Source: Tenebrio molitor (taxonomy: Eukaryota; Arthropoda; Insecta; Coleoptera; Tenebrionidae). From it: a DNA stretch of 64,000 nt. Positions 52,146 to 61,203 of this stretch are shown here, one piece after another. The translations under genes were made by a program, and so were the position numbers. The notes beneath the pieces are model-generated. The model did not search any database. It was not told where the DNA came from and was given only the letters and a program-made list of their open reading frames with translations. Location of the stretch: positions 22,010,001 through 22,074,000 of the forward strand of contig NC_091047.1 in the NCBI RefSeq assembly GCF_963966145.1, written 5' to 3'. Position 1 is the first letter of the stretch. Every line of letters starts with the position of its first letter.

Positions 52146-55100
52146 CTATTCATTCGCTGGCAGAACGCACACCTTTCGCGTGGCTCTTTTGAAGATGCCA
52201 TTGACAGTCTTTACGGACACTACGCGCACAACACCGTCACTTCCGGGATGAAGTTCTACGATGCGTCCCAATTTCCATTGTAGTGGCGGCGTGTTGTCCT
52301 CAACTAGAATCACCATGGAACCAACTTCCAAGGCGGGGGTGGACGGTCTGGAACCGGAACCACGGAGCTGCTTGGAACGATTGATGTTTTGAACAAGGTA
52401 CTCCCTTTGCCAGCGGTGCCAAAAGTGCTGCCTCATCTGTTCCACTCTTTGCCATTGCGTCAATCGGTTGATCCTCGTCGTCGTAAGATCTCTTTCGCTT
52501 ATAGAAGTTAATGGCTCTCCGATGAGGAAGTGACCAGGGGTTATGGGATTAAGGTCATTAGGATCGTTACTCAGGGGGCACAAAGGTCTGGAGTTTAGGA
52601 CTGCTTCAATTCTTGTTAACAGGGTATACAATTCTTCGTAGGAAAGCACGACTTCTCCAATTGTTCTCTTTAAATGACCTTTAATGGATTTTACGTTTAT
52701 TTCCCAAATACCGCCCATGTGCGGGGATCTGGGGGGAATGAAATGCCACGAGATACCCTTATTAGCCAGATTTTCTGTAATTTGCCTAAATGAAGCTGAC
52801 TTTAGAAATGTTCTTAGTTCCAGTAATTCTCTATTGGCGCCAACGAAATTTGTAGCATTGTCCGAATAAAGATGGTACACATGACCACGTCTTGATATGA
52901 AGCGTTTTAGCGCATTTAAAAAGGTTTGAGTCGTTAAGTCACCAACTAGTTCTAAATGAACGGCTTTAGTTGAAAAACAGACAAAGACGCAAATATATGC
53001 CTTCACAGTACGCTTACTGCGACCACGACATTCCTTGATGTAAATAGGCCCGGCATAATCTACGCCACTGATTGAAAATGGTCTGGTTGGTTCGACACGG
53101 GATTTGGGCAAATTACCCATAATAGGATACATAACGCTTGGTTTGACTTTAAAACATTGCAAACACTGGTGCAAAATCTTGCGTACCACACTGCGTGGAG
53201 AAATTATCCAAAAATTTTGACGTAACGCGGCTAAAGTTCCCTGAACACCAGCGTGCAGTTGCTCAATGTGCACGTGTTTGACTAATGCCTTAATCAAATG
53301 GTGATCGTTTGGTAGCACGATGGGATGTTTGACATCGTAAGTTAAGGATGAGTTTTGCAACCTACCTCCCGCGCGAATTAAATTATCATTCTTGTCGAGA
53401 AAAATATTTAAGCACAGTAAACGTGATTTCTTGTTAATCGGTTTGTTTTGTTTAAGGCAATCTAATTCATCGTTGAATGCAACTTCTTGAATTAAACGCA
53501 TGATCGCCTTCATGGAATCTTTTAATTCTTCACATGTTAAAGAACTAGAGATTTGCCTTTGGTTTGGCTTCCTACAATTGTTGATGAACCGTAATACCCA
53601 TGACATTACGCGTTCAGTTTTTTTGTAATTTGAAAATTTTGTAAGAAGCGGTAGTTGTCTTTCGCGAGAATGAATATTGGTCAGAGTGACAGTTCGCCGT
53701 TCTGGAATTTCAATATCCGAAAGATTTACGTTAGATACGGGCCAAGTGTCGTTGTTTTCTGACAGCCAATCAGGACCGTTCCACCACAGTTTATTAGTTT
53801 TTAGTTGACCAGGTAAAGCACCTCGGCTTAGTACATCCGCAGGGTTACTTTCGCTTTTGACATGATACCAATCTTTCGCATCCGTTAGCGTTTGAATTTC
53901 GGAAACTCGATTTCCTACAAATGTTTGTAAGTTTGAAGATGTAGAGTTTATCCATGCCAGAACGACTGTGGAATCTGTCCAGAGAAATTGCTGATCAATT
54001 TTGACATTTATCGTTCGTAAAACTGTATTAAATAATCGCGACAACGTTAAGGCGGCACACAGCTCCAAGCGTGGTAACGTAACCGCGCGAAGAGGAGCCA
54101 CACGAGATTTAGCGCAAATTAAATGAACTTGATGATTGCCACTATGATCGGTTGTTCTTAGATAGACAGCAGCGCCATATGCGATTTGTGATGCGTCACC
54201 AAAACCATGTAGTTGCACCTGTACGGGATTTGATTTTATTATGTTTCTGGGAATTTCGATTTCGTTTAAGTGAGCGAGTTCTTGCAAGATCTTAACCCAT
54301 GCACAATAAATACTTTCAGGTAATAGATCGTCCCATCCAATTTTCAAACTCCAGCATTGTTGAAGGATTATTTTTGCTTTTACTACTACTGGCGCCACAA
54401 GACCCAATGGATCGAATACCTGAGCAGTTTTAGACAGGATTTCGCGTTTTGTTAGTCTTTTCGGAATGTCGCACTGTTTTACCTGATACCGTAACGAATC
54501 GTGATTAGGATTCCAAAAAAGCCCTAACGTTTTAGTGTAAGCATCCTTATCGAAACTGACGTTGAGATTAGGCTCGTGACTATCTGGAATTAATGCCGGA
54601 TGATTGGCGGCCCATTTACGTAATAAGAAACCACCATGAGCTAAAATTTGAATTATTTGATCTCGTAAAGTGATTAGGTTTTCAAGTGAGTCTCCTCCCG
54701 TCAGAAGATCGTCTACGTAAAAATCCTGTTGAATTGCTTTAGCGGCTTCCGGGTACTGATTTACGTTTTGAAGAGCTAGTTCTTTAAGACATCTTGTTGC
54801 TATAAAACTGGCCGGTTTTGTACCGTAGGTTAGAGTGGTTAATCTATACGTTTTTAGCGGATCTTCGGTGTTCTCGCGCCAAACAATTCGTTGATAGTCA
54901 GTGTGATCGGGATGTATTTCTATCATGCGGTACATTTTGGCTATGTCCCCGTTTACGACGTATTTAAAAATTCTGAATCTCAACAAAATTGCAAAAAGCT
55001 CTGGCTGGATTGTAGGTCCCGCCATAAGATTGTCATTTAGACTTAATGCATCAGCTGAGCGAAATGACGCGTTAAAAACAACTCTTAACTTGGTCGATGT

Positions 55101-57374
55101 AGAATCCTTGAGTACCGCGTGGTGAGGCAAATATGTACAGTTTAGTTTATTTAATTCGCAACCCGGAACTTCCTCCATGTGACCCAACGAGATGTAATCC
55201 CGCATGAATTGCACATAATCTGATTTTAGTGTAGGCCTTTTGTTTAGGTTTCGTTCCAGATTGTTAAAAAACTTTACAGCACCATCGCGGTTTGACTTGA
55301 GAATTGGAGGATCATTCTTTAATGGCAGTTTAACAAGAAACTTTCCGTTTGTTTGTCTGCACGTATTTTGAATAAAATGTTGCTCGCACATAATCTCTTC
55401 ATTTGAAAAGCATTTTTGTTCGGAAGGGTTGCTGCATTGTTCTAGTTCGAAGAATTTTTGCACCTGGTTCTCTAAAATGTCGCTTACCGACGTTAGAGAA
55501 AGCGAGCAGGTGCTTGAGCTATTGTTATTGTTCATATTTAGTGACCCACCCGCAATGAAACCTAAATGGGTATTTTGCAGCATTAGTTTGTTATGGTTCT
55601 TCAGTGTTATTTCCTTGCGGTCTTGACATAAAAGGTTCCAAAACAAATCAGCCCCGATAAGTAAGTCTACTGGTGCAGTTTCTAAGAATTTCGGATCGGC
55701 TAGCTGTAATTCCTTTGGAATATTTATTGCAGACATGTTTATGGTCACCAGGGGAAGATTTTCGGTTATTTTTTCCAGAACAAAACAACTTAAGTTCGCC
55801 GAAAACTTATTGTACCGAGATTTGATGTTTACCTGGACGGCCTGTTTGATGTTCGTCGAAATTTGACCAATTCCGCCAACGGTTATATTTACGGCTTTCT
55901 GCTGTAGACGTAGTTTTTTGGAAAATGATGACGTAATATAACTGTTCATGGACCCTGCATCCAGGAGAGCTCTACATTTATGTGACTTATTATTACGATC
56001 TTCTATGAGAACGATCGCGGTTGATAACAAAATAATTGATGATTGGGACCTCATAGAATGAGCGTTTAAACTTTCTACCTGTGCTGGTGTTTCATTGGTT
56101 TGCGTGATTTGTCTTTCTTTGTGAAGCAGCGTATTGTGGCTTTGATTGCATTTACGGCATTTGAATTTGGACTGACAGTTGTTAACAAAATGATTGGTTC
56201 TTAGACAATTAAGACATAACTTCAGGTTTCGAGCTTGAGCGTTTCTTTCCTCTACATTTAATTTTGTAAATTCATTGCATTGAAAGATTGTATGATCGTC
56301 ATTTTTACAAAATGTACAATGTAGTTTGTTTGTGGCAACATAAGATGTAGTGCTTCGTTTTTGTGACATATTGTTTTTTGCATTATTGTGATTCGGATTG
56401 ACGTTCGATTTGGGGTGCAATAGATTTAAGGATTCCAATAACTGACATTTCCTTTCTAAAAATTCGACCGTTTGACCGTAAGTTGGAACCTCGTCGGTTA
56501 ATGTAGCCTGCCACTCTCTTGCAAGATTGTCGTCTAATTTGTCCACAATTATTACGACTAGAAGAGCGTGCCAAGTATCAATCGGTACTTCTAGCTGTCT
56601 TAACGCGGCAACATTTGAATTCAACGTATCTAAGAAACACCTAAGTGACGAATGCGAGACTTTAGTTACTTGGGGTGCCTTTGTGATGGCTATTATGTGA
56701 TCGTGGACGATCAGCCGTTTGTTGCAGAACCGTTTCTTTAAGATATCCCACGCTACATTATAATTTTCTGATGACACCGTTAATGACTCGACTGCTCGCA
56801 AAGCTTCACCAGATAAACATGATCGCAAATATTGGAAACGTTGACAGTTGTTTAGCATGTTGTTTTCGTCTTCAATAATGGATTTAAATGAATTTTGAAA
56901 TGACAACCATTCCTTATAGCAACCAGTGAAAGATTTTAAATTTAGAGTTGGCAGATTCAATTTGATTGATTGATCACGATTAGAACAATGTGAATTAGCG
57001 CTGGAACAACTACCGTTACCGTTCGTTGTGGCCGCAGTGTGCGGTGGAGGCGTCATTTGTTCAATTTTTGTTTGAATTGATGATAATACATCGAAATATT
57101 TTGACTCAATTTCGACGCGGTCCTTCGTCTGCGTTTCAACAGCTGTCGTTGAAGAATCAAGTAATTCAATTTCAGTTTGTACCTCTTCATAATCTTTGAA
57201 TGTCTGTTCGATGAATGTTTTTCTAAATTTTAGTGGATTTACATCGTTATCATTTGATTGAAAGTTAGCAACAAAGTTTTGAATTCGCGTAATTTTTGTT
57301 TTTAATGAGGTTCTTTTCTTTTTTAAAGCCTCTAATTTGGCAATTGATTCATCTAATAAGGATGTCTCGGGCAT
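52146..57374 (-). CDS. BEL/Pao gag-pol polyprotein (copy B)
   Basis: 1742-aa ORF with the same domain order and all the motifs listed for copy A: Pao-type gag, zinc knuckles, DAG protease, YVDD reverse transcriptase, RNase H, and integrase with an HHCC finger and DDE triad. From residue 121 to the end I count about 17 amino-acid differences from copy A. In residues 19-120 there are about 24. The catalytic residues are unchanged. There is no envelope gene. It appears coding-competent. Confidence 0.97.
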   Translation of the reverse strand: MPETSLLDESIAKLEALKKKRTSLKTKITRIQNFVANFQSNDNDVNPLKFRKTFIEQTFKDYEEVQTEIELLDSSTTAVETQTKDRVEIESKYFDVLSSIQTKIEQMTPPPHTAATTNGNGSCSSANSHCSNRDQSIKLNLPTLNLKSFTGCYKEWLSFQNSFKSIIEDENNMLNNCQRFQYLRSCLSGEALRAVESLTVSSENYNVAWDILKKRFCNKRLIVHDHIIAITKAPQVTKVSHSSLRCFLDTLNSNVAALRQLEVPIDTWHALLVVIIVDKLDDNLAREWQATLTDEVPTYGQTVEFLERKCQLLESLNLLHPKSNVNPNHNNAKNNMSQKRSTTSYVATNKLHCTFCKNDDHTIFQCNEFTKLNVEERNAQARNLKLCLNCLRTNHFVNNCQSKFKCRKCNQSHNTLLHKERQITQTNETPAQVESLNAHSMRSQSSIILLSTAIVLIEDRNNKSHKCRALLDAGSMNSYITSSFSKKLRLQQKAVNITVGGIGQISTNIKQAVQVNIKSRYNKFSANLSCFVLEKITENLPLVTINMSAINIPKELQLADPKFLETAPVDLLIGADLFWNLLCQDRKEITLKNHNKLMLQNTHLGFIAGGSLNMNNNNSSSTCSLSLTSVSDILENQVQKFFELEQCSNPSEQKCFSNEEIMCEQHFIQNTCRQTNGKFLVKLPLKNDPPILKSNRDGAVKFFNNLERNLNKRPTLKSDYVQFMRDYISLGHMEEVPGCELNKLNCTYLPHHAVLKDSTSTKLRVVFNASFRSADALSLNDNLMAGPTIQPELFAILLRFRIFKYVVNGDIAKMYRMIEIHPDHTDYQRIVWRENTEDPLKTYRLTTLTYGTKPASFIATRCLKELALQNVNQYPEAAKAIQQDFYVDDLLTGGDSLENLITLRDQIIQILAHGGFLLRKWAANHPALIPDSHEPNLNVSFDKDAYTKTLGLFWNPNHDSLRYQVKQCDIPKRLTKREILSKTAQVFDPLGLVAPVVVKAKIILQQCWSLKIGWDDLLPESIYCAWVKILQELAHLNEIEIPRNIIKSNPVQVQLHGFGDASQIAYGAAVYLRTTDHSGNHQVHLICAKSRVAPLRAVTLPRLELCAALTLSRLFNTVLRTINVKIDQQFLWTDSTVVLAWINSTSSNLQTFVGNRVSEIQTLTDAKDWYHVKSESNPADVLSRGALPGQLKTNKLWWNGPDWLSENNDTWPVSNVNLSDIEIPERRTVTLTNIHSRERQLPLLTKFSNYKKTERVMSWVLRFINNCRKPNQRQISSSLTCEELKDSMKAIMRLIQEVAFNDELDCLKQNKPINKKSRLLCLNIFLDKNDNLIRAGGRLQNSSLTYDVKHPIVLPNDHHLIKALVKHVHIEQLHAGVQGTLAALRQNFWIISPRSVVRKILHQCLQCFKVKPSVMYPIMGNLPKSRVEPTRPFSISGVDYAGPIYIKECRGRSKRTVKAYICVFVCFSTKAVHLELVGDLTTQTFLNALKRFISRRGHVYHLYSDNATNFVGANRELLELRTFLKSASFRQITENLANKGISWHFIPPRSPHMGGIWEINVKSIKGHLKRTIGEVVLSYEELYTLLTRIEAVLNSRPLCPLSNDPNDLNPITPGHFLIGEPLTSISERDLTTTRINRLTQWQRVEQMRQHFWHRWQREYLVQNINRSKQLRGSGSRPSTPALEVGSMVILVEDNTPPLQWKLGRIVELHPGSDGVVRVVSVKTVNGIFKRATRKVCVLPANE

Positions 57375-57683
57375 AATGATTGATTTGATTTACGTGGTCG
57401 AGATGAAAATTTGCGAAATTAAGAACAATAGAAAAGGTCGTACGTAGTAATGTAGTTTGGAAGGGAAATTGAAAGGATGGAGAGCCACTAACCTTTGTTG
57501 ATGTCTTGAGTGATGACCGTTTCGCTGCTACCCAATTCGGTGACTATTCGTGCTGCCCTTTTGCCCTTGCTGAAGGTGACGAAATCGTTGCTGCCCTCTG
57601 GGTGTCGAAACTGCTTCTTGAATTGTTGTTGTATTACACTTGTTATTACACTAGACGACCGTCGTGTGATATGGATTTAATCA

Positions 57684-57700
57684 TCCGGCTCGAAGGACCA
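57684..57700 (-). promoter_or_regulatory. primer binding site, tRNA-Tyr
   Basis: Identical to the copy A site (TGGTCCTTCGAGCCGGA on the minus strand), six bases inside the 5' LTR. Confidence 0.8.
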
Positions 57701-57706
57701 AAATTA

Positions 57707-57975
57707 TGAACGATTAATCACTGTTGGGTGGTGATATTAGCCGTTCAAATGATATAGTCGTCTTTGTATAACTACTTAAAAACTTTATTGTATGACAAAA
57801 TGTTGATGTACAAGTGTTAAGTACCAAGGATAGTGGTAGACTCTCGTTTTTACCGCTATATCCCGACTTAAATAAGGGTGGGTGATTTCACCCCTCTCAC
57901 AAAGAAAGTAGGCAGGACTACCTGCTACAGTACCTGTTTCTAACAATAATGTTCAAAATTACATTATTTTGTACA
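57707..57975 (-). repeat. BEL/Pao copy B, 5' LTR
   Basis: Identical to 51685-51953. Confidence 0.95.
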
Positions 57976-58446
57976 ACAACATAGAGAAGTATGTCTTAGA
58001 AGATCAACGACAAAAGTTAGGTTAGGACCACATTAAGAAGTGACATATTTGACTAAATTTATTTTATGTAATGTGAGTGCCAGGTTATCAAAAAGGTTTA
58101 TTATTAGAAGAGGACATGTCTCTGGCTACATGTTTGGTAACATTGAATCTTCTTGGATAATCTGTTTGGGTAGTGATAAAGATGGAAATTCTTGTGTAAC
58201 ATTGTGCGCATTGTCCCAACAGATAGATTATTGCTGACTGTATTGTCGGATAGATGTTCTTGGTGCATTAACTAAATTGAATTTAATTAAAGTCCAATTC
58301 CACAGAAAATAAAAGTCGACTCAAAAAACAATTTTACTCGCAAAACACAAGTGACATCTGTCAAAGAAGCATCACCCCTTTTTCGCTCTCTTCTTTCATC
58401 AAAAAGTCGTAGCCAACTTGATGAACTTTTCATTTGAACACCCGTT

Positions 58447-58838
58447 ATTTTTGGATTGATGATTTCTGGATATCGATTTTTAAAAACAGGATGACAGTGA
58501 AATTCCAATTTTACACTAAAATTTGTAAAAACATTCTTTAATAAGCGAAGTACACTTAGATAGTTGAGTTTCGTTATCTCAATACCAGAAAACTAATTTC
58601 GTTTCTTTCTAGATCCATTCTTTCAGTTTCTTAATTCCAACTCAGTAAATTAAATAGATTTTGTCGATCAAATAAAAAAAATACTAATCCTTAATCATCA
58701 TACATTGATTTGGCAGGAATAGAAAAATGAGAGAAAGACAAAATTGACCTGTCCCAGTTCTTTTCACAAGCTCAACGAGAAAGAAATATATATTTCCGTT
58801 ATTCCAAACTTTTGGCGCTCACTGTATTTCAAAATATA
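58447..58838. other. nothing recognised
   Basis: AT-rich spacer between two elements. No ORF or repeat was recognised. Confidence 0.45.
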
Positions 58839-59880
58839 CAAGGTTGGTAGATCTGACTAATTTGAATAGTAGGTTGCCACGTAAAATCAACCCAGAAATT
58901 TTAAGTGTTCGAATAGAAGCCAAGGATTATAAATTCCGTGGGGTTTGTTGGGTAGCTTTTTGGGTTTTATTCTAGTGAGGGAATGATCGACAAACTCTGT
59001 ATAATGCATTCATTTTTGTAATGACGAACTAACTGGAACTTTTTTTTTGTTAAATTTTTTTGCAAAATAAATGAAAATTCGACAGTTGGCAATGATTTAA
59101 ATTGTCATATTATTGTCTTATTGTCACTGCCAAAATGAACGAATTTCCAAAACGGAGTAAAGCATCAATAAGCAAGCAGACGAAGCAGCACATTTTAAAG
59201 GCTTTCAACAAAATAAAAGAAATTAGATAAAGGAAACGTAAATACGAAAAGTGCAAAATTGTAGAAGCAGTGGTGGATGTTTTTTCAGTAAATCCTAATC
59301 TAAAATAAAACTCTCACTAAGTGCTGTACAGTCTTCAGCCCCAGAAGTATGTACAAAATTTTAAATGAAGAACAAGAACAAGGCTTATGGGAAACTTTAG
59401 CATCCATGACCATGACATATCCCCAATTATTGTTAATTTGGTTGAAGGTTCCGATTCGGACTTAGAAAACAGCGACGATGGCGAGGCTGAGTAGCAAAAT
59501 GCAAAATTATTTCATTATTACGTTCAACTGCCTTTTCGTATTTGTTTAGTGCATCTTTCGTTTTTTTTTTCAAAATAATTAAACAAATTTAATTTCACTA
59601 TATGTACTTTGATTGGGACCAGTTTTGACAGAACAAATGACGTGACCCATAACCTAACTTTTTAAAAGCCCAAATTCGCGGTAAAAAGATGTGTTCACAA
59701 GACAAAAGTTACTAAATTTAGTAACTCTAGTTCGTCATTACAAAAGTGAATTGATTATAGTAAAAGTTTAGTGCATTATGACGTCACGAGTAACTTTTGC
59801 GTGGGAAAAAAATTCAAACTATTGTTTAAAATGGCAACGAGGCAACCTACTATACAAATTAGTCAGATCTACCAACCTTG
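58839..59880 (+). mobile_element. non-autonomous DNA transposon with 8-bp target duplication
   Basis: 1042 bp with inverted ends CAAGGTTGGTAGATCTGACT then AATTTG and TAGTAGGTTGCC. AAAATATA is duplicated on both sides (58831-58838, 59881-59888). A second inverted pair (TTTGTAATGACGAACTA) lies inside. The interior keeps coding scraps: a 32-codon Lys-rich start at about 59134 (MNEFPKRSKASISKQTKQHI) and an acidic end NLVEGSDSDLENSDDGEAE before the stop at 59495, so this looks like an internal deletion of a coding element. 8-bp duplications fit hAT, P or Merlin-like elements; the superfamily is unresolved. Confidence 0.75.
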
Positions 59881-60054
59881 AAAATATACGCTACTTGCTA
59901 CATCTATAAAAAATCAGTGGAACTTAGATAAGATTACGGTTACCACTTATAGATCAAGTCAAAAAAGCAGTATTATTATTGTGTCATATTGTTCGGAAAT
60001 TTTTAACATGGAATACGAATGTACAAGTCCAAGTAAGAGATTGATTTTAGAATA

Positions 60055-60915
60055 CAGTAAAAGCTCCCTTAACGGACAGCTCCTACGAACGGACAGCTCT
60101 ATCGAACGGACAGTTCTTTGGGCACCGTTTTAATTCGTATAAGTTTGTTAAGAAAGTCATCTCCATTAAACGGACACTCTGTTGAACGGACACGGACAGC
60201 AATTTTTCCCTCTTCTTTGAAAATAAAGCTCCCTTAGGCGGACGCGGCGCCAGTCAATCGCCATCAGCCAGAGCTAGTCGCCTCGTTTTACATGCATCAA
60301 AATTTTTTGAGTTACTCTTATTAGTGTATGATTTGCTCTCGTGATAACTTGCGCAATACATATGTAGTGGGTAAAGTTAAAATGAATTCGAAAAACAGAC
60401 ATGGAAAAATTTAAGCATCTGTCATTATATAGAAGAGAGAAGAGTTTACAGCGAAATGGCAATCGAAAACGAATGTCAACCAAAAAAGAAGTTTCTAAGA
60501 CAGAAGGTTTGAACATAAACTAGTTTATGAAGACAACTCGCAAAATTTAATGCAATGGTATCAAGTATACAAAGTAATAATTTTAAAATGCCAGTTTCAG
60601 TTTATCTAATAATGAAATTTATTTAACAATTTCTCTTCATAGTCGTAGAAAATGTATAGTATTCTACTCGCGGATAATGGATATTACTTGCTCGGATAAA
60701 TTACGCTACTCGGCTGCGGCTCGTGCACAAAATCATCCTCACGAGTAATAGTGATTATTATCCGCTCATTGAATTGAATAATATACTCTTACTTAATATT
60801 ATAGCCTACATAATTTTTTTCCTTTGAACCAGATGTATTTATTTTGAGCGGACATCTCTGTTGAACGGACAAAAAATTGGCGACCGACGGTGTCCGCTCA
60901 TGGGAGCTTTTACTG
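60055..60915. mobile_element. pogo/Tigger-like non-autonomous element, TA-flanked
   Basis: 861 bp with ends CAGTAAAAGCTCCCTTAACG and (complemented) CAGTAAAAGCTCCCATGAGC. TA is on both sides. Subterminal GAACGGACA repeats are present at both ends (four on the left, two on the right), which is typical of pogo/Tigger elements. No transposase remnant was recognised. It contains a CG-rich hairpin at 60660-60780. Confidence 0.8.
60660..60780. repeat. imperfect hairpin with CG-rich centre, inside a pogo-like element
   Basis: The left arm ATTCTACTCGCGGATAATGG and the complemented right arm TCAATGAGCGGATAATAATC continue with TTACTCG-type words. The centre is CTACTCGGCTGCGGCTCGTG. Confidence 0.65.
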
Positions 60916-61203
60916 TACATACTTACTATGTACTTACATTCAGTTTTTCAAATACATTTCATCAGTATGTACTTAATAATAAAATCAGTAATGATAAATT
61001 AATCCGGCCTGAACGCAGTGTCACCGGTCTCACTCCCTTCATTAGTTTTTAAATATATTTTAGTTATTTAAAACAATTATAAAATAATTAAGACGCGTGG
61101 GAATCAACCGATTTTTCAAAATTTTCCCAATGGATTAATGAACACGATAATTTGTTATTATTTAAAGCGGGTTATACCCTATATACAGAGTGAAATCTAT
61201 ATA

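Larger units (their letters stand above)
51685..57975 (-). mobile_element. full-length BEL/Pao LTR retrotransposon, copy B
   Basis: 6291 bp, the same length as copy A. LTRs 51685-51953 and 57707-57975 are identical to each other by direct reading. The 5-bp target duplication is ACAAC at 51680-51684 and 57976-57980. The tRNA-Tyr primer site, polypurine tract and 1742-codon ORF are all intact. Same orientation as copy A, with 27.3 kb between them. Confidence 0.97.
51633..58446. mobile_element. MITE (GGGTGTTCA family) split by BEL/Pao copy B
   Basis: The left end ATCGAGTGCTCAATTGAAAA then GTTCATCAAGTAGCC (51633) and the complemented right end AACGGGTGTTCAAATGAAAA then GTTCATCAAGTTGGC (58446) are a terminal inverted repeat pair. 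Removing the retrotransposon and one ACAAC leaves an element of about 518 bp. The order is therefore MITE first, BEL/Pao later. Confidence 0.7.

Noticed and set aside
18092..57975. BEL/Pao copies as endogenous errantivirus-like elements
   Set aside because: No envelope ORF between pol and the 3' LTR; integrase is followed closely by the polypurine tract.
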